Source of the DNA: JBOFSQ01 sp051651625
GTDB taxonomy: Bacteria; Planctomycetota; Planctomycetia; Pirellulales; Thermoguttaceae
Length of the DNA stretch: 64,000 nucleotides
Assembly (NCBI GenBank): GCA_051651625.1
Contig: JBOFSQ010000085.1
Span: 1 to 64,000 of the forward strand
Direction of reading: 5' to 3'
Positions 35,125 to 43,840 of this stretch are shown piece by piece (position 1 is the first letter of the stretch; every line of letters starts with the position of its first letter). Under the pieces are notes generated by a model. It was not told the DNA's origin. It saw only the letters and a program-made list of their open reading frames with translations, and searched no databases. Both the position numbers and the translations under genes were made by a program.

Positions 35125-35214
35125 ATGTCAAAACTTTCGTCCCACACCCGAACGCTCACGCTACACGAAGAGGAGTGTTTTGAAAAGCGTCACAATGCGT
35201 TCGTGAAAAAGTAG
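35125..35214 (+). CDS. Short open frame (29 aa) ending in a palindromic element
   Basis: MSKLSSHTRTLTLHEEECFE and nine more residues. It has a strong ribosome site (GGAGG, nine bases before ATG) and a TATAAT upstream, so it is probably translated. Its TAG stop is the first three bases of the palindromic element at 35212-35356. It may be a genuine small protein or the surviving 5' end of a longer gene cut by the insertion. No homologue is recognised. Confidence 0.45.
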   Translation: MSKLSSHTRTLTLHEEECFEKRHNAFVKK

Positions 35215-35356
35215 ACCTGTTCGGAAACTTGCACTCGCACATCGGTTCGGCATAGCCGAACCCTCCAAACGCCTACGGCGTTGTTGACTGGAGGGTTCGG
35301 CTATGCCGAACCAGAACTACCAAATCGCTCCCATTTCATGTTTCCGAACAAGTCTA
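35212..35356. mobile_element. TAG-ended palindromic element, second complete copy
   Basis: 145 bp, the same length and termini as 31883-32027, with only a few internal differences. Left TAG is the stop of the 29-codon frame. Confidence 0.9.
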
Positions 35357-35414
35357 TTGTTCTATTCCCTCGTCTCCAGTCCTTCGCCCCTTCCCCAAAG
35401 AAAGGCCCCCCGCA

Positions 35415-37229
35415 ATGAACTCTCTCATCAAAATTGTGCTCTGTGTTGCAATCGCGTGCGGCGTAACTGTGGCGCAAGGTGCGGCGGTGAAACTTGCCGA
35501 GAACGGGAAACCACTCGCAACAATCGTCGTTGCGGAAAATGCTTCCGATGTCGAGAAGACTGCGGCGGCGCAGCTCGCAATGTATCTTGACAAGGTGACT
35601 GGCGGCGAGTTCACAATCGCGCAAACGTCGCCAGCGTCGGGAAACAAAATCATCGTCACTGCTGACGCGACATGCCCCGACGACGGAATCGTCATCGAAA
35701 CGATTGACGAAAACACACTGCGTCTCGCAGGCCATCCGCAGCGCGGAGTTTTGTACGCAGTCAACACGTTTTTGGAAGACGTCGTCGGAGTTCGTTGGTG
35801 GACGGCGGAAGAAACTTTTGTCCCGTCGCGGCCAACGCTCGAAGTCGCGGAAACGAACGTTCGTTACGCGCCGAAGTTAATTTACCGTGAGGCGTATTAT
35901 CGCCAGCCGACACGCGACGGAATCTTCGCGGCGCGGATGCGGTGTAACGGTGCGAACAATCCGGTGCCAGCGGAGTGGGGCGGACACCACGAGTTCGTTT
36001 ACTTCGTTCACTCGTTCTTCCCGCTTTTGCCGCCCGAAAAGTATTTCGCCGAGCACCCCGAATGGTACAGCGAAATCGACGGCAAACGAAAACACGAACA
36101 CGCGCAGCTCTGTCTCACGAATACGGAAATGCGCGACGAGCTAATCAAGAATGCGAAAGAATCGCTCCGCAATCATCCAAACGCGCGTTTCATTTCCATC
36201 AGCCAAAACGATTGGTACGGTTACTGTACTTGTGCGAAGTGCAAAGCGGTTGCGGAGGAAGAAGGTGCGGAGTCGGGCGTTTTGGTGCGATTTGTAAACG
36301 CCGTCGCCGAAGAGATCGAGAAAGAGTTTCCAAACGTCTTCGTCGAGACGCTTGCGTATCAGTACACCCGCAAGCCGCCGCTCAAAACGAAGCCGCGCGA
36401 CAACGTTGTGATTCGACTTTGTACGATTGAATGCTCGTTCGCCCAACCGCTCGCAACCGGCGAACAGAACGTATCGCTCAAAAACGATATGGAAGGATGG
36501 AGTCGTATCGCCAAAAACATTTTCGTCTGGGACTATGTGACGAACTTCACAAGTTACCTCATCCCGCACCCAAATCTTCGCGTCCTCGCGCCGAACATCA
36601 GATTCTTCGTCGATAACAATACGATTGGTCTTTTTGAACAGGGCGACTACTACGCCAGTGCGGGCGACTGGGTGCGACTTCGCAACTACGTCATCGCGCA
36701 CCTGCTTTGGGACCAGTCGCGCGACTTCGACAAACTCGTTGACGAATTTCTTGACGGTTACTATTCTCCGAATGTCGGTCGCGTTTTGCGACGTTATCTC
36801 GATTTGCTTCAAGACACCGCAACGAAGTCGGACGTTTACCTCGGATGTTTTCGTCCCAACACTATCGACTGGCTCGACTTCGACGCGCTCACGCAAGCGA
36901 CGCTTCTTCTCGACGAGGCGTTGCTGACGGCGAAGCGCGATGAGATTTCTGACCCTGTTCGCTTCGCGGGACTTGTGAACAAGGTACGGCGCGAGCGGAT
37001 TCCGCTTGAACACGTCTGGCTTCTGAACGATGCGTCGCTGCGTCGGCACGCGCAAGTTACTGGTTCGCCGTTTGTCGGCCCGCCCGATTTGCGAGTCGCC
37101 GCCGAGGCGTGGGTTTCGCTCTGCAACGAAAACGGTTTGGAAGCTCACCGCGAGTTCGTCTCGCCCGCCGACTTCCAAAACTACATACGCGAACTGCTGG
37201 AGAAGTGTGCGACACCGCCCGACAACTGA
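35415..37229 (+). CDS. Secreted DUF4838 protein (glycoside-hydrolase-like)
   Basis: 604 aa. Signal peptide MNSLIKIVLCVAIACGVTVA. Residues 25-130 resemble the GH20/GH67-type N-terminal domain (ASDVEKTAAAQLAMYLDKVT); the rest is DUF4838, with FISISQNDWYGYCTCAKCKA as a conserved segment. Such proteins are frequent in planctomycetes and are thought to act on polysaccharides, but the activity is unproven. An AAAGG-type site precedes the ATG at 35415. Confidence 0.85.
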   Translation: MNSLIKIVLCVAIACGVTVAQGAAVKLAENGKPLATIVVAENASDVEKTAAAQLAMYLDKVTGGEFTIAQTSPASGNKIIVTADATCPDDGIVIETIDENTLRLAGHPQRGVLYAVNTFLEDVVGVRWWTAEETFVPSRPTLEVAETNVRYAPKLIYREAYYRQPTRDGIFAARMRCNGANNPVPAEWGGHHEFVYFVHSFFPLLPPEKYFAEHPEWYSEIDGKRKHEHAQLCLTNTEMRDELIKNAKESLRNHPNARFISISQNDWYGYCTCAKCKAVAEEEGAESGVLVRFVNAVAEEIEKEFPNVFVETLAYQYTRKPPLKTKPRDNVVIRLCTIECSFAQPLATGEQNVSLKNDMEGWSRIAKNIFVWDYVTNFTSYLIPHPNLRVLAPNIRFFVDNNTIGLFEQGDYYASAGDWVRLRNYVIAHLLWDQSRDFDKLVDEFLDGYYSPNVGRVLRRYLDLLQDTATKSDVYLGCFRPNTIDWLDFDALTQATLLLDEALLTAKRDEISDPVRFAGLVNKVRRERIPLEHVWLLNDASLRRHAQVTGSPFVGPPDLRVAAEAWVSLCNENGLEAHREFVSPADFQNYIRELLEKCATPPDN

Positions 37230-37314
37230 ACCGACGCAGTGACGGCGAATAGATTTGCTGCGTAGGCAGGAATTCATCCTCACCGCGATTCGTGGACGCT
37301 GCGTCCGTCATTCG

Positions 37315-37384
37315 GGGCACTCGCTTACGCTTCGTGTTCTTATTGACGTAACGTAATAAGAACACGAAGCGTAAGCGAGTGCCC
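37315..37384. repeat. Perfect 30-bp inverted pair of the 28-bp dispersed repeat
   Basis: Arms 37315-37344 and 37355-37384, exact reverse complements, around a 10-base centre that is itself palindromic (ACGTAACGT region). Lies between the DUF4838 and RidA genes. Confidence 0.9.
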
Positions 37385-37431
37385 ATAGTGTTCGCGCCGA
37401 AAAGGCGTGAACGGTTACAACAGATACAACA

Positions 37432-37812
37432 ATGCAAACAATCAAAACCGATTCTGCGCCGAAGGCGATAGGGCCGTATTCGCAAGGTATTGTGACCGGC
37501 GGGCTTCTTTTTACGGCGGGGCAAATCCCGCTCGATCCCAAGACGATGACGCTCGTCGATGGCGACATCCGTTTGCAAACGGATCGCGTTCTCAAAAATC
37601 TTGACGCGGTTTTGGCTGCGGCGCGAACGTCGTGGTCGCGTGTCGTTAAGACGACGGTGTTTATGATCGACTTAACCGAGTTTGCGGCGATGAACGAAGT
37701 CTACGAGTCGCACCTCGGCGGCGCGGCTCCGGCGCGAAGCACCGTACAAGTCGCCGCACTACCGCGCGGCTCACGCATTGAAATCGAACTGGTAGCGGAG
37801 GTCACACCATGA
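37432..37812 (+). CDS. RidA-family enamine/imine deaminase
   Basis: 126 aa. Full-length YjgF/RidA fold: the N-terminal SDAPKAIGPYSQ-type segment (TDSAPKAIGPYSQGI), the middle TAGQIPLDPKT, and the C-terminal APARSTVQVAALPRGSRIEI with the conserved Arg that binds the substrate carboxylate. It hydrolyses reactive enamines. The stop overlaps the ispF start by four bases (ATGA). Confidence 0.92.
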   Translation: MQTIKTDSAPKAIGPYSQGIVTGGLLFTAGQIPLDPKTMTLVDGDIRLQTDRVLKNLDAVLAAARTSWSRVVKTTVFMIDLTEFAAMNEVYESHLGGAAPARSTVQVAALPRGSRIEIELVAEVTP

Positions 37813-38288
37813 CTCACCGAATCGGACTAGGACATGACACGCATCGTTTGGTGGCTGGAGAGGCTGTCGTTCTCGGCGGCGTGACGATTCCGCACAACAT
37901 GCGTCTCGATGGGTTCAGCGACGCCGACGTTTTGACGCACGCCGTCATCGACGCCGTTCTCGGTGCCATCGGACTTGAAGACATCGGCGAACTCTTCCCG
38001 AATACGAGCGAAGTCAACCGTGGCCGCAACTCGCTGGACATGCTGGCCCGCGTCGCTGCCGAAGTGGCGGCGCACGGCTATCGAATCGTCAACATCGACG
38101 CGGTCGTGATGGCCGAACGTCCCAAGATTTCGCCACACAAACAAGCGATGCGAACAAACATCGCCGCCGCACTTGGCGTCGAAATTGATCGCATCAACGT
38201 CAAAGGCAAGACTGGCGAAGGAGTCGGGATCGTCGGGCGCGAAGAGGCAATTTCAGCCGAGTGCGTCGTGCTGCTAGAAAAATTGTGA
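37809..38288 (+). CDS. ispF: 2-C-methyl-D-erythritol 2,4-cyclodiphosphate synthase
   Basis: 159 aa. MEP isoprenoid pathway enzyme. Metal-binding DxH is in GLGHDTHRL, and the family segments GFSDADVLTHAVIDAVLGA, DIGELFP and NVKGKTGEGVGIVG are all present. It starts inside the RidA stop (ATGA), so translation is coupled. Confidence 0.96.
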   Translation: MTHRIGLGHDTHRLVAGEAVVLGGVTIPHNMRLDGFSDADVLTHAVIDAVLGAIGLEDIGELFPNTSEVNRGRNSLDMLARVAAEVAAHGYRIVNIDAVVMAERPKISPHKQAMRTNIAAALGVEIDRINVKGKTGEGVGIVGREEAISAECVVLLEKL

Positions 38289-38376
38289 ACACTTGCATCA
38301 CGCGGCGAGAGCGGCAATTTCCGCTCCGTTTGCAAGTCAAGGGGGCGACACAAATGACGTTCACGGGCGGGGTTGG

Positions 38377-38404
38377 TTGAAGTGTCGCGTTCGATTGTTA
38401 GAAT
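38377..38404 (+). promoter_or_regulatory. Promoter of the thioredoxin gene
   Basis: TTGAAG (38377-38382) and TAGAAT (38399-38404) with a 16-base spacer, 22 bases above the start codon. Confidence 0.5.
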
Positions 38405-38426
38405 GGAATGCGAAAGGAGTAACTTT

Positions 38427-38753
38427 ATGGCCAGTGTTCTTGACGTGACGGAGCAAGACTTCGTCGATGTGGTGGTGAAATCGGACGTTCCCGTCCTCGT
38501 AGACTTTTGGTCGCCGACTTGTGTTCCGTGTCGTCAAATCGCCCCGGTCCTCGATTCGCTCGCCGCAGCGAACGATGGTGAATACAAGTTCGTCAAGGTA
38601 AACGTCTACGACGCCCCGCGCGTTGGCGCACAATACGGAGTCGATACGCTCCCGACGCTCCTGTGCTTCAGCGAAGGACGCGTCGTAGAACGTATGATCG
38701 GCGTACAGTCGCAGCGGCGACTCCAAGACGTGCTCGACAATTTGGACGTGTGA
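38427..38753 (+). CDS. Thioredoxin-family protein
   Basis: 108 aa, one thioredoxin fold, cytoplasmic. The active site reads WSPTCVPCRQ: CVPC instead of the canonical CGPC, which should alter the redox potential. The cis-Pro loop is DTLPTLLCF. AAAGGAG lies seven bases before the ATG at 38427, so the longer frame from 38373 is rejected. The general fold assignment is safe; calling it the main TrxA is not. Confidence 0.9.
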   Translation: MASVLDVTEQDFVDVVVKSDVPVLVDFWSPTCVPCRQIAPVLDSLAAANDGEYKFVKVNVYDAPRVGAQYGVDTLPTLLCFSEGRVVERMIGVQSQRRLQDVLDNLDV

Positions 38754-38764
38754 CGTGTTTGTTT

Positions 38765-39119
38765 CGTCATTCCCACGCAGGCAGGAATCCATCCTGACGG
38801 AAGGTGTGTTAGCATCGAGGCCTGAAAAATTGCAACACTTGTCCTCGTCCCGATAGGGACGTGATTTCAATAACCGTATGCAAGCGGTACTCCGCGCAGC
38901 TTACGGTAGAGACATCCCCGAAATCAAGCGTCCGTAGGACGCCACCGACCGCATGGTTGACTCAAGTGTTTGGTAGCGTCCTACAGACGCACTCGGTTTT
39001 CGTTCGTGTCGCCGGCGGTTGCGCTTGCCGCTATCGCGGCTACACTTACCGCCGGTTATTGAAATACTGCCCCGTTGGGGCAAATGCGGTAACGCTAACA
39101 CAGCAAAATCCGTAAACGC
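38765..39119. repeat. 355-bp composite repeat, copy 2
   Basis: Second copy of 21863-22217, same orientation on this strand and same length. It fills the gap before the DoxX gene. Confidence 0.9.
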
Positions 39120-39172
39120 TTACCTTGAACCAATACACAACTTTCCAATTCCTCAACGAAGGTATAAACGTT

Positions 39173-40228
39173 ATGAAAAACTTTCAACTCGGTGCGTGTG
39201 CGGTGATTTTTTTGGTGATATTGCGTGTCGCCATCGGTTGGCACTTCCTCTATGAAGGGCTGCACAAACTCCATCCGCAGCACAACTTTTCGGCGAAAGG
39301 GTTCCTCGGTATGGCCAAGGGACCGGCGTCTGATTTGTTCTACGATCTGCTCCCCGATCTCGACGGCATGCAGCGTCTCGTGATCGAACCCGTCATCGGC
39401 GAAGACGGTAAGCCGACGAAGCAGAAAACGTTCCCCGCCTACGAAGCCGCGTGGGGAAACTACAAACTTCGTTACGACGAAAAGTATGACGACGCGCTCA
39501 AACAGGTCGGGCGCGACAAAGAAGCCGATGCGATCTACAACCAGTACGTCACTTCACTCCGCGAAATGGCGGCGGATGTAGAGTCAGCCGTCAAGCAATA
39601 TCGTGAAAGTTACGCACGTTTTCAAGACGTTCGAGGTGACACGGACGTGCAGCACGTTCAGCAGCGCGAGTGGGACACGATGATGAAATACCGGAGCGAA
39701 GCGGCGGTGTGGCTCGATGAACTCAACGACCTCTCGAAAGGTTTACAAATCGCGTTAGACCGCGTTTACGCTAGTTCCACCGCTGGCAATACGGGCGACA
39801 TCGTTACCGCGCCGGAGCGTGCGATAATTCCGAATCCGATTATTGCCGATCAGATGTCGCTGCTCAATCTTTCGGTGGCACTCGGACTCACCGCAATCGG
39901 TGCGTGTTTGATGCTCGGACTTTGCAGCCGTTTGGCATCGCTTGGTGGTGCGGCGTTTTTGACAAGCGTTTGGCTCTCGCAATTCCCGTGGCCGACGGTC
40001 TATCCGCCGACGCCGGAAATGGTCGGCCACTTTATGCTCGTCAGCAAAGACTTCATCGAGCTTATCGCGCTGCTTCTGATCGCGTCGCTTCCGGTCGGCT
40101 GCTGGGGTGGACTCGATTACTTCATCTGGCACGGTTTTGGAAAACGCCTGCTTGCACGTTGTCCAATGTGTAGCTGTTTTGTGAATGAAGGAGCCGACGC
40201 ACCAAAGTCATGCCACGCAAATCGCTGA
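39173..40228 (+). CDS. DoxX-family membrane protein with a large insert
   Basis: 351 aa. The DoxX helices are split: one at the N-terminus (AVIFLVILRVAIGWHFLYEG) and three after residue 230 (LSVALGLTAIGACLMLGLCS; later FIELIALLLIASLPVGCWGG). Between them lie about 190 hydrophilic helical residues (70-225), longer than in standard DoxX. The tail has a CPMCSC cysteine group. GAAGG precedes the ATG at 39173. It overlaps the next membrane gene by 19 bases. Function unknown; DoxX proteins are linked to quinone or thiosulfate redox. Confidence 0.75.
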   Translation: MKNFQLGACAVIFLVILRVAIGWHFLYEGLHKLHPQHNFSAKGFLGMAKGPASDLFYDLLPDLDGMQRLVIEPVIGEDGKPTKQKTFPAYEAAWGNYKLRYDEKYDDALKQVGRDKEADAIYNQYVTSLREMAADVESAVKQYRESYARFQDVRGDTDVQHVQQREWDTMMKYRSEAAVWLDELNDLSKGLQIALDRVYASSTAGNTGDIVTAPERAIIPNPIIADQMSLLNLSVALGLTAIGACLMLGLCSRLASLGGAAFLTSVWLSQFPWPTVYPPTPEMVGHFMLVSKDFIELIALLLIASLPVGCWGGLDYFIWHGFGKRLLARCPMCSCFVNEGADAPKSCHANR

Positions 40229-40887
40229 TAAACCCGACGGGAATCCGTGTCCTTCGGACTTTCCACCTCATCTTTGCGATGTTGTGGCTTGGGTGTGGTG
40301 TGGCGATTCTGCTCGTGCTCATCGGGCTTCCAGCCGACTCTACGCACCCCGACGAAGTATACTACAAGGCAATGGCGTTGCGAACAATCGACGACTACGG
40401 GATCATCCCCGGCGCGGCTGGTTCTTTGCTCACCGGTTTTCTCTACGGTGTTTTGACGCCGTGGGGATTTTTGCGACAGCGTTGGCTCATAACGAAGTGG
40501 AGCGTAGTCTTGACGCTGGCACTTTTCGGAATCATTGCACTCGGCCCGTGGATCAACGCCAATGCGGCGATGGTAGAGATTGATCGCAGTGTGGCGATGA
40601 AGCATGCCGATTTTGGCCACAACTTGATTCGCACATATTTTTGGACGCCGTTTCAAGCCGTTGCGCTAGTGTGCGTTGTGATTTTGTCGGTGTTCAAGCC
40701 GTGGCGTGGACTCCCATCCATACCGGTAAATCCAAACCGCGTTGCCCCACTCGGTTCGACGCTTCCGCTCGCGCCCGCCGCGCAAGTCGCGGCGTCATCT
40801 GCCGACGACAACTGGGGCGATTCGGCGTTTTATTCTTCGCCCGCGCTCAGTGCAATCTCTGCGATGTCGGATGAAGATAACCGGTAG
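40210..40887 (+). CDS. Integral membrane protein (DUF2269-like)
   Basis: 225 aa with four hydrophobic segments (LRTFHLIFAMLWLGCGVAIL; AAGSLLTGFLYGVLTPWG; WSVVLTLALFGIIALGPWI; ALVCVVILSVF) and a polar C-terminal tail of about 60 residues. The layout resembles DUF2269 proteins, but I am not sure of the family. The start overlaps the DoxX gene by 19 bases, so the two probably act together. Confidence 0.65.
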   Translation: MPRKSLINPTGIRVLRTFHLIFAMLWLGCGVAILLVLIGLPADSTHPDEVYYKAMALRTIDDYGIIPGAAGSLLTGFLYGVLTPWGFLRQRWLITKWSVVLTLALFGIIALGPWINANAAMVEIDRSVAMKHADFGHNLIRTYFWTPFQAVALVCVVILSVFKPWRGLPSIPVNPNRVAPLGSTLPLAPAAQVAASSADDNWGDSAFYSSPALSAISAMSDEDNR

Positions 40888-40932
40888 GCGTGTACGGTTA
40901 CGGTTTCGGGCTGTTGTTTGAAAAGGGTTGCA

Positions 40933-41034
40933 AATCAGAACACGAAGCGTAAGCGAGTGCCCCGAATCAGAACACGAAGCGTAAGCGAGTGCCCGAATCA
41001 GAACACGAAGCGTAAGCAAGTGCCCGAATCAGTG
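40933..41034. repeat. Three tandem copies of the 28-bp dispersed repeat
   Basis: Three head-to-tail units of about 31 bases (AATCAGAACACGAAGCG + TAAGCGAGTGCCC), nearly identical, with no spacers between them. They lie in the 255-base gap before the first DUF1559 gene. Confidence 0.9.
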
Positions 41035-41059
41035 AACGCTGAAAAAATCGCCCCCCTGC

Positions 41060-41087
41060 TTGACGATTCAAAAACCCGCCGTATGCT
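41060..41087 (+). promoter_or_regulatory. Promoter of the first DUF1559 gene
   Basis: TTGACG (41060-41065) and TATGCT (41082-41087), 16-base spacer, 55 bases above the start. Confidence 0.6.
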
Positions 41088-41142
41088 TTCGCACCGTTCG
41101 GGGGAACGTTCCCAAATTTCCACTTTTGAAAGGAGACGTGTT

Positions 41143-42495
41143 ATGACTACGAACGCAACGAACAATGTGTTGTACGCAGCAGACAACAATTTGACTGCGG
41201 AAAACTTCACAAATGTTAAGATGGGGGGGGGGGGCAATACAGCTAAACCTGCTTCACTCTTTGGCGTCTTCTGCGACGCCGTTCGCTCCGCTCTTTCTCG
41301 ACGCGGTGACTATTCTCGCAACGGCTTTACGCTCGTTGAACTTCTGGTAGTGATCGCCATCATCGGCGTTTTGGTTGCGCTCTTGTTGCCCGCAGTTCAG
41401 GCTGCACGCGAAGCGGCGAGAAGGATGCAGTGCTCAAACAACCTCAAACAGTACTCGATCGCTCTACACAACTATCACGATGTCCAAGGGGCGTTCCCAG
41501 CGAGAGCGTATGGCGTTCCGGGGCCGGGGGATGGAATCGCGCCAGACGGTAGTGCAACGGCACATGGCGGCAACCGTGAACGGCTTTCCACCAACTTGGC
41601 GCTGTTTCCGTTTATGGAACAGAACGCCCTGTTTGATCAGTTCTACTCATGGCCCCACTATCACGGCTGGCAGACGGCGGCCAACTACAACGGCATCGGC
41701 AATGTCTTCCTCGTGACCGTGAGCGGGCTTCTGTGTCCGTCTGATCCAACTGGGTGGGCGAGATTGCCCGCCGAACTGAAAGGCGCAAATTACGCAGTCT
41801 GTCAAGGCGATTGGGTAGGGTGTACGAGAAGCGTTAATACGCCAACTCCGCCAGCACCAGCACTCGCGGGCATTCAGCCCGACCCGCAAACACGCGGCGT
41901 TTTCGGCGCGAAAGTTTGGCGCACTATGGCGAACATGACTGATGGTACCAGCAACACTATCGGCGTTAGTGAACGTGTGATGGGAAAGGGGGGGACTGAT
42001 GTCTTGACCGTGAGAAACATCGTTATGGGGCGCGCCAGTGCGGTGGACAATACTGCTACCACTGGTTTGAACAACGTTGCCATAGCGGCATTTCCCAGCG
42101 TCAACGTAGACGACTGTCTCGACACGGTAGGGGCTGGAAAAAAGTACAAAACCACAATAACGGCATTTGATAAAACACAGATGCAGCGATGGGGGGATGG
42201 TGGTACGCTCTACAACCTCTTTAGTACAATCGTCCCACCAAATGGGCCGTCCTGTTATAGTGCCGGTTCCGCTGGTAACGACTATCTGTTGATGGGGGCG
42301 TCGAGCCTTCACTCCGGCGGTGTCAACAGTGCGATGATGGACGGTTCAGTGCGATTCATCTCCGATACTATCAACGCGAGGTCGTCAACACTGACGGCAA
42401 ACGTAAAAACGCCGCTCAAGACATCGGGAGCATCCGATTACGGCGTCTGGGGGGCGTTGGGGTCGATGGCGGGAAGCGAATCGGTCGCACCGTGA
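41143..42495 (+). CDS. DUF1559 prepilin-like protein with poly-G tract in its leader
   Basis: 450 aa. The prepilin cleavage motif NGFTLVELLVVIAIIGVL starts near residue 63, followed by AREAARRMQCSNNLKQ and the DUF1559 C-terminal signature H-X9-DG (HSGGVNSAMMDG). The 60-residue segment before the cleavage site is unusually long for a type IV leader and contains four glycines encoded by a run of 12 G (41223-41234). AAAGGAG precedes the ATG at 41143. DUF1559 proteins are pseudopilin-like and highly multiplied in planctomycetes; exact role unknown. A +/-1 slip in the G tract would stop translation. Confidence 0.9.
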   Translation: MTTNATNNVLYAADNNLTAENFTNVKMGGGGNTAKPASLFGVFCDAVRSALSRRGDYSRNGFTLVELLVVIAIIGVLVALLLPAVQAAREAARRMQCSNNLKQYSIALHNYHDVQGAFPARAYGVPGPGDGIAPDGSATAHGGNRERLSTNLALFPFMEQNALFDQFYSWPHYHGWQTAANYNGIGNVFLVTVSGLLCPSDPTGWARLPAELKGANYAVCQGDWVGCTRSVNTPTPPAPALAGIQPDPQTRGVFGAKVWRTMANMTDGTSNTIGVSERVMGKGGTDVLTVRNIVMGRASAVDNTATTGLNNVAIAAFPSVNVDDCLDTVGAGKKYKTTITAFDKTQMQRWGDGGTLYNLFSTIVPPNGPSCYSAGSAGNDYLLMGASSLHSGGVNSAMMDGSVRFISDTINARSSTLTANVKTPLKTSGASDYGVWGALGSMAGSESVAP

Positions 42496-42523
42496 TTGTG
42501 AGCTTTTGGTGATAACGTATAGT
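42496..42523 (+). promoter_or_regulatory. Possible promoter of the second DUF1559 gene
   Basis: TTGTGA (42496-42501) and TATAGT (42518-42523), 16-base spacer, directly after the preceding stop codon. Confidence 0.4.
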
Positions 42524-42561
42524 GATTTTTTCAACAACTGGTATTGAGAGGAGATAATGCT

Positions 42562-43662
42562 ATGACAACGAATAACAACAATCGTGGATTTACGCTCGTG
42601 GAACTGTTGGTGGTCATTGCGATCATCGGCGTGTTGGTGGCGTTGCTCTTGCCTGCCGTTCAGGCGGCACGCGAGGCTGCGAGGCGTATGCAGTGTGTCA
42701 ACCACATGAAGCAGGTCGGCTTGGCAGTTCACAACTTCAACTCGGCGAAGAGTAAACTTCCGCCGCTCGCAGTTGGAATGGGGCGTGCTGGCATCTTGGT
42801 GCTCCTGTGGCCCTATATGGAACAGCAAGCGAACTACGACTTCATCGCCAGTTGGCGAGGTGGAACGACCGCTGGTACGGGGTTCGATCAAGACCTGTGC
42901 CGTTCTGGTACCGGTACTGGCGATGCGTTTTGGCTTCATGATAACATGAAAACCGAAAACCGTACAGCGATGTCTTCGGTCACTTATGTCAAGTGTCCTT
43001 CGCGGCGGACAGGAGTTCAGGGGACGTCGCTGAGTGGAACGGCGTTGCCTGCGCAGGACTCGATCACGCAGACTGATGGCATGGGGAACAACATCGTTGC
43101 CTATGGACCACTCGCCGACTACGCGCCGGTCATTTATGCGATTTACGACAACTACCCCTGCGACAATTTTCAGCACGTTGGTGGTGACGGTTCAAATGCG
43201 AGTGTTGACGGTACAAACAAGGTTACCGGTGGCAGTAATGTGAGTCCCTTTCGTCACGCTGTTGCTACCGGTGGTAGTCTTCTTGGCTGGGTGCCGCGCG
43301 ACCCGATCTCGTACTGGTCAGACGGCGCGAGCAACCAGTTGATCTTCGGCGAGAAGCACATGCCTGCGCGGGGACAGTTAGGCAATGGCGGCGTGGCGTT
43401 TCGTTACGACCAGAGTTACCTTGCGGCAACGAATTCTGGCGCGCGTGATTGGGCGATTGGTCGTTGCGTATCAGCGAATCGCCCGCTGGCGACGCAGGCG
43501 CAGTTAGCGAATCCGCACTACTACTTTGGAAGCCCGCACTCTGGAATCGTAAATTTTCTAATCGGTGACGGTGCTGTGCGCAGCGTGGCGGTAACTACGC
43601 AGCCGTCAATTTTGGGGCAGTTGTCGAATGTGTGCGATGGTGAATCCGCCAGCCTGCCGTAA
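42562..43662 (+). CDS. DUF1559 prepilin-like protein
   Basis: 366 aa. Short leader MTTNNNNRG followed by FTLVELLVVIAIIGVLVALL and the shared AREAARRMQC. The H-X9-DG signature is near the C-terminus (HSGIVNFLIGDG). GGAG lies nine bases before the ATG at 42562. Compared with the upstream paralogue it has a normal short leader and no G tract. The N-terminal 40 residues are almost identical, the rest divergent. Confidence 0.93.
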   Translation: MTTNNNNRGFTLVELLVVIAIIGVLVALLLPAVQAAREAARRMQCVNHMKQVGLAVHNFNSAKSKLPPLAVGMGRAGILVLLWPYMEQQANYDFIASWRGGTTAGTGFDQDLCRSGTGTGDAFWLHDNMKTENRTAMSSVTYVKCPSRRTGVQGTSLSGTALPAQDSITQTDGMGNNIVAYGPLADYAPVIYAIYDNYPCDNFQHVGGDGSNASVDGTNKVTGGSNVSPFRHAVATGGSLLGWVPRDPISYWSDGASNQLIFGEKHMPARGQLGNGGVAFRYDQSYLAATNSGARDWAIGRCVSANRPLATQAQLANPHYYFGSPHSGIVNFLIGDGAVRSVAVTTQPSILGQLSNVCDGESASLP

Positions 43663-43688
43663 CAATGGATGATTGGAAATCGGTGTCC

Positions 43689-43785
43689 AATAAAAGCCGG
43701 AAAGGAGCGGAGCGTATTGACGGATTGTGGTTTACACTTGTTCTCCGTCAATACGGCGAGTACGCCTCCTTTCCGGCTTCTATTT
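43689..43785. repeat. CCGGAAAGGAG palindromic repeat, complete copy
   Basis: Arms AATAAAAGCCGGAAAGGAG and CTCCTTTCCGGCTTCTATT, with an inner TATTGACGGA/TCCGTCAATA pair. It may also terminate the DUF1559 transcripts. Half copies are at 15569-15609 and 33419-33453. Confidence 0.85.
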
Positions 43786-43840
43786 GGACGCTGTTTGTTG
43801 TTGGATAATCATTTGGAAAAATTTTGATAGGGAGCTTGTT

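Noticed and set aside
36141..37283. 380-codon minus-strand frame opposite the DUF4838 gene
   Set aside because: Antisense shadow; no ribosome site and Arg-rich composition.
40933..41034. CRISPR-like array
   Set aside because: The three units are directly adjacent without spacers, and the same unit is scattered singly elsewhere; no cas genes.
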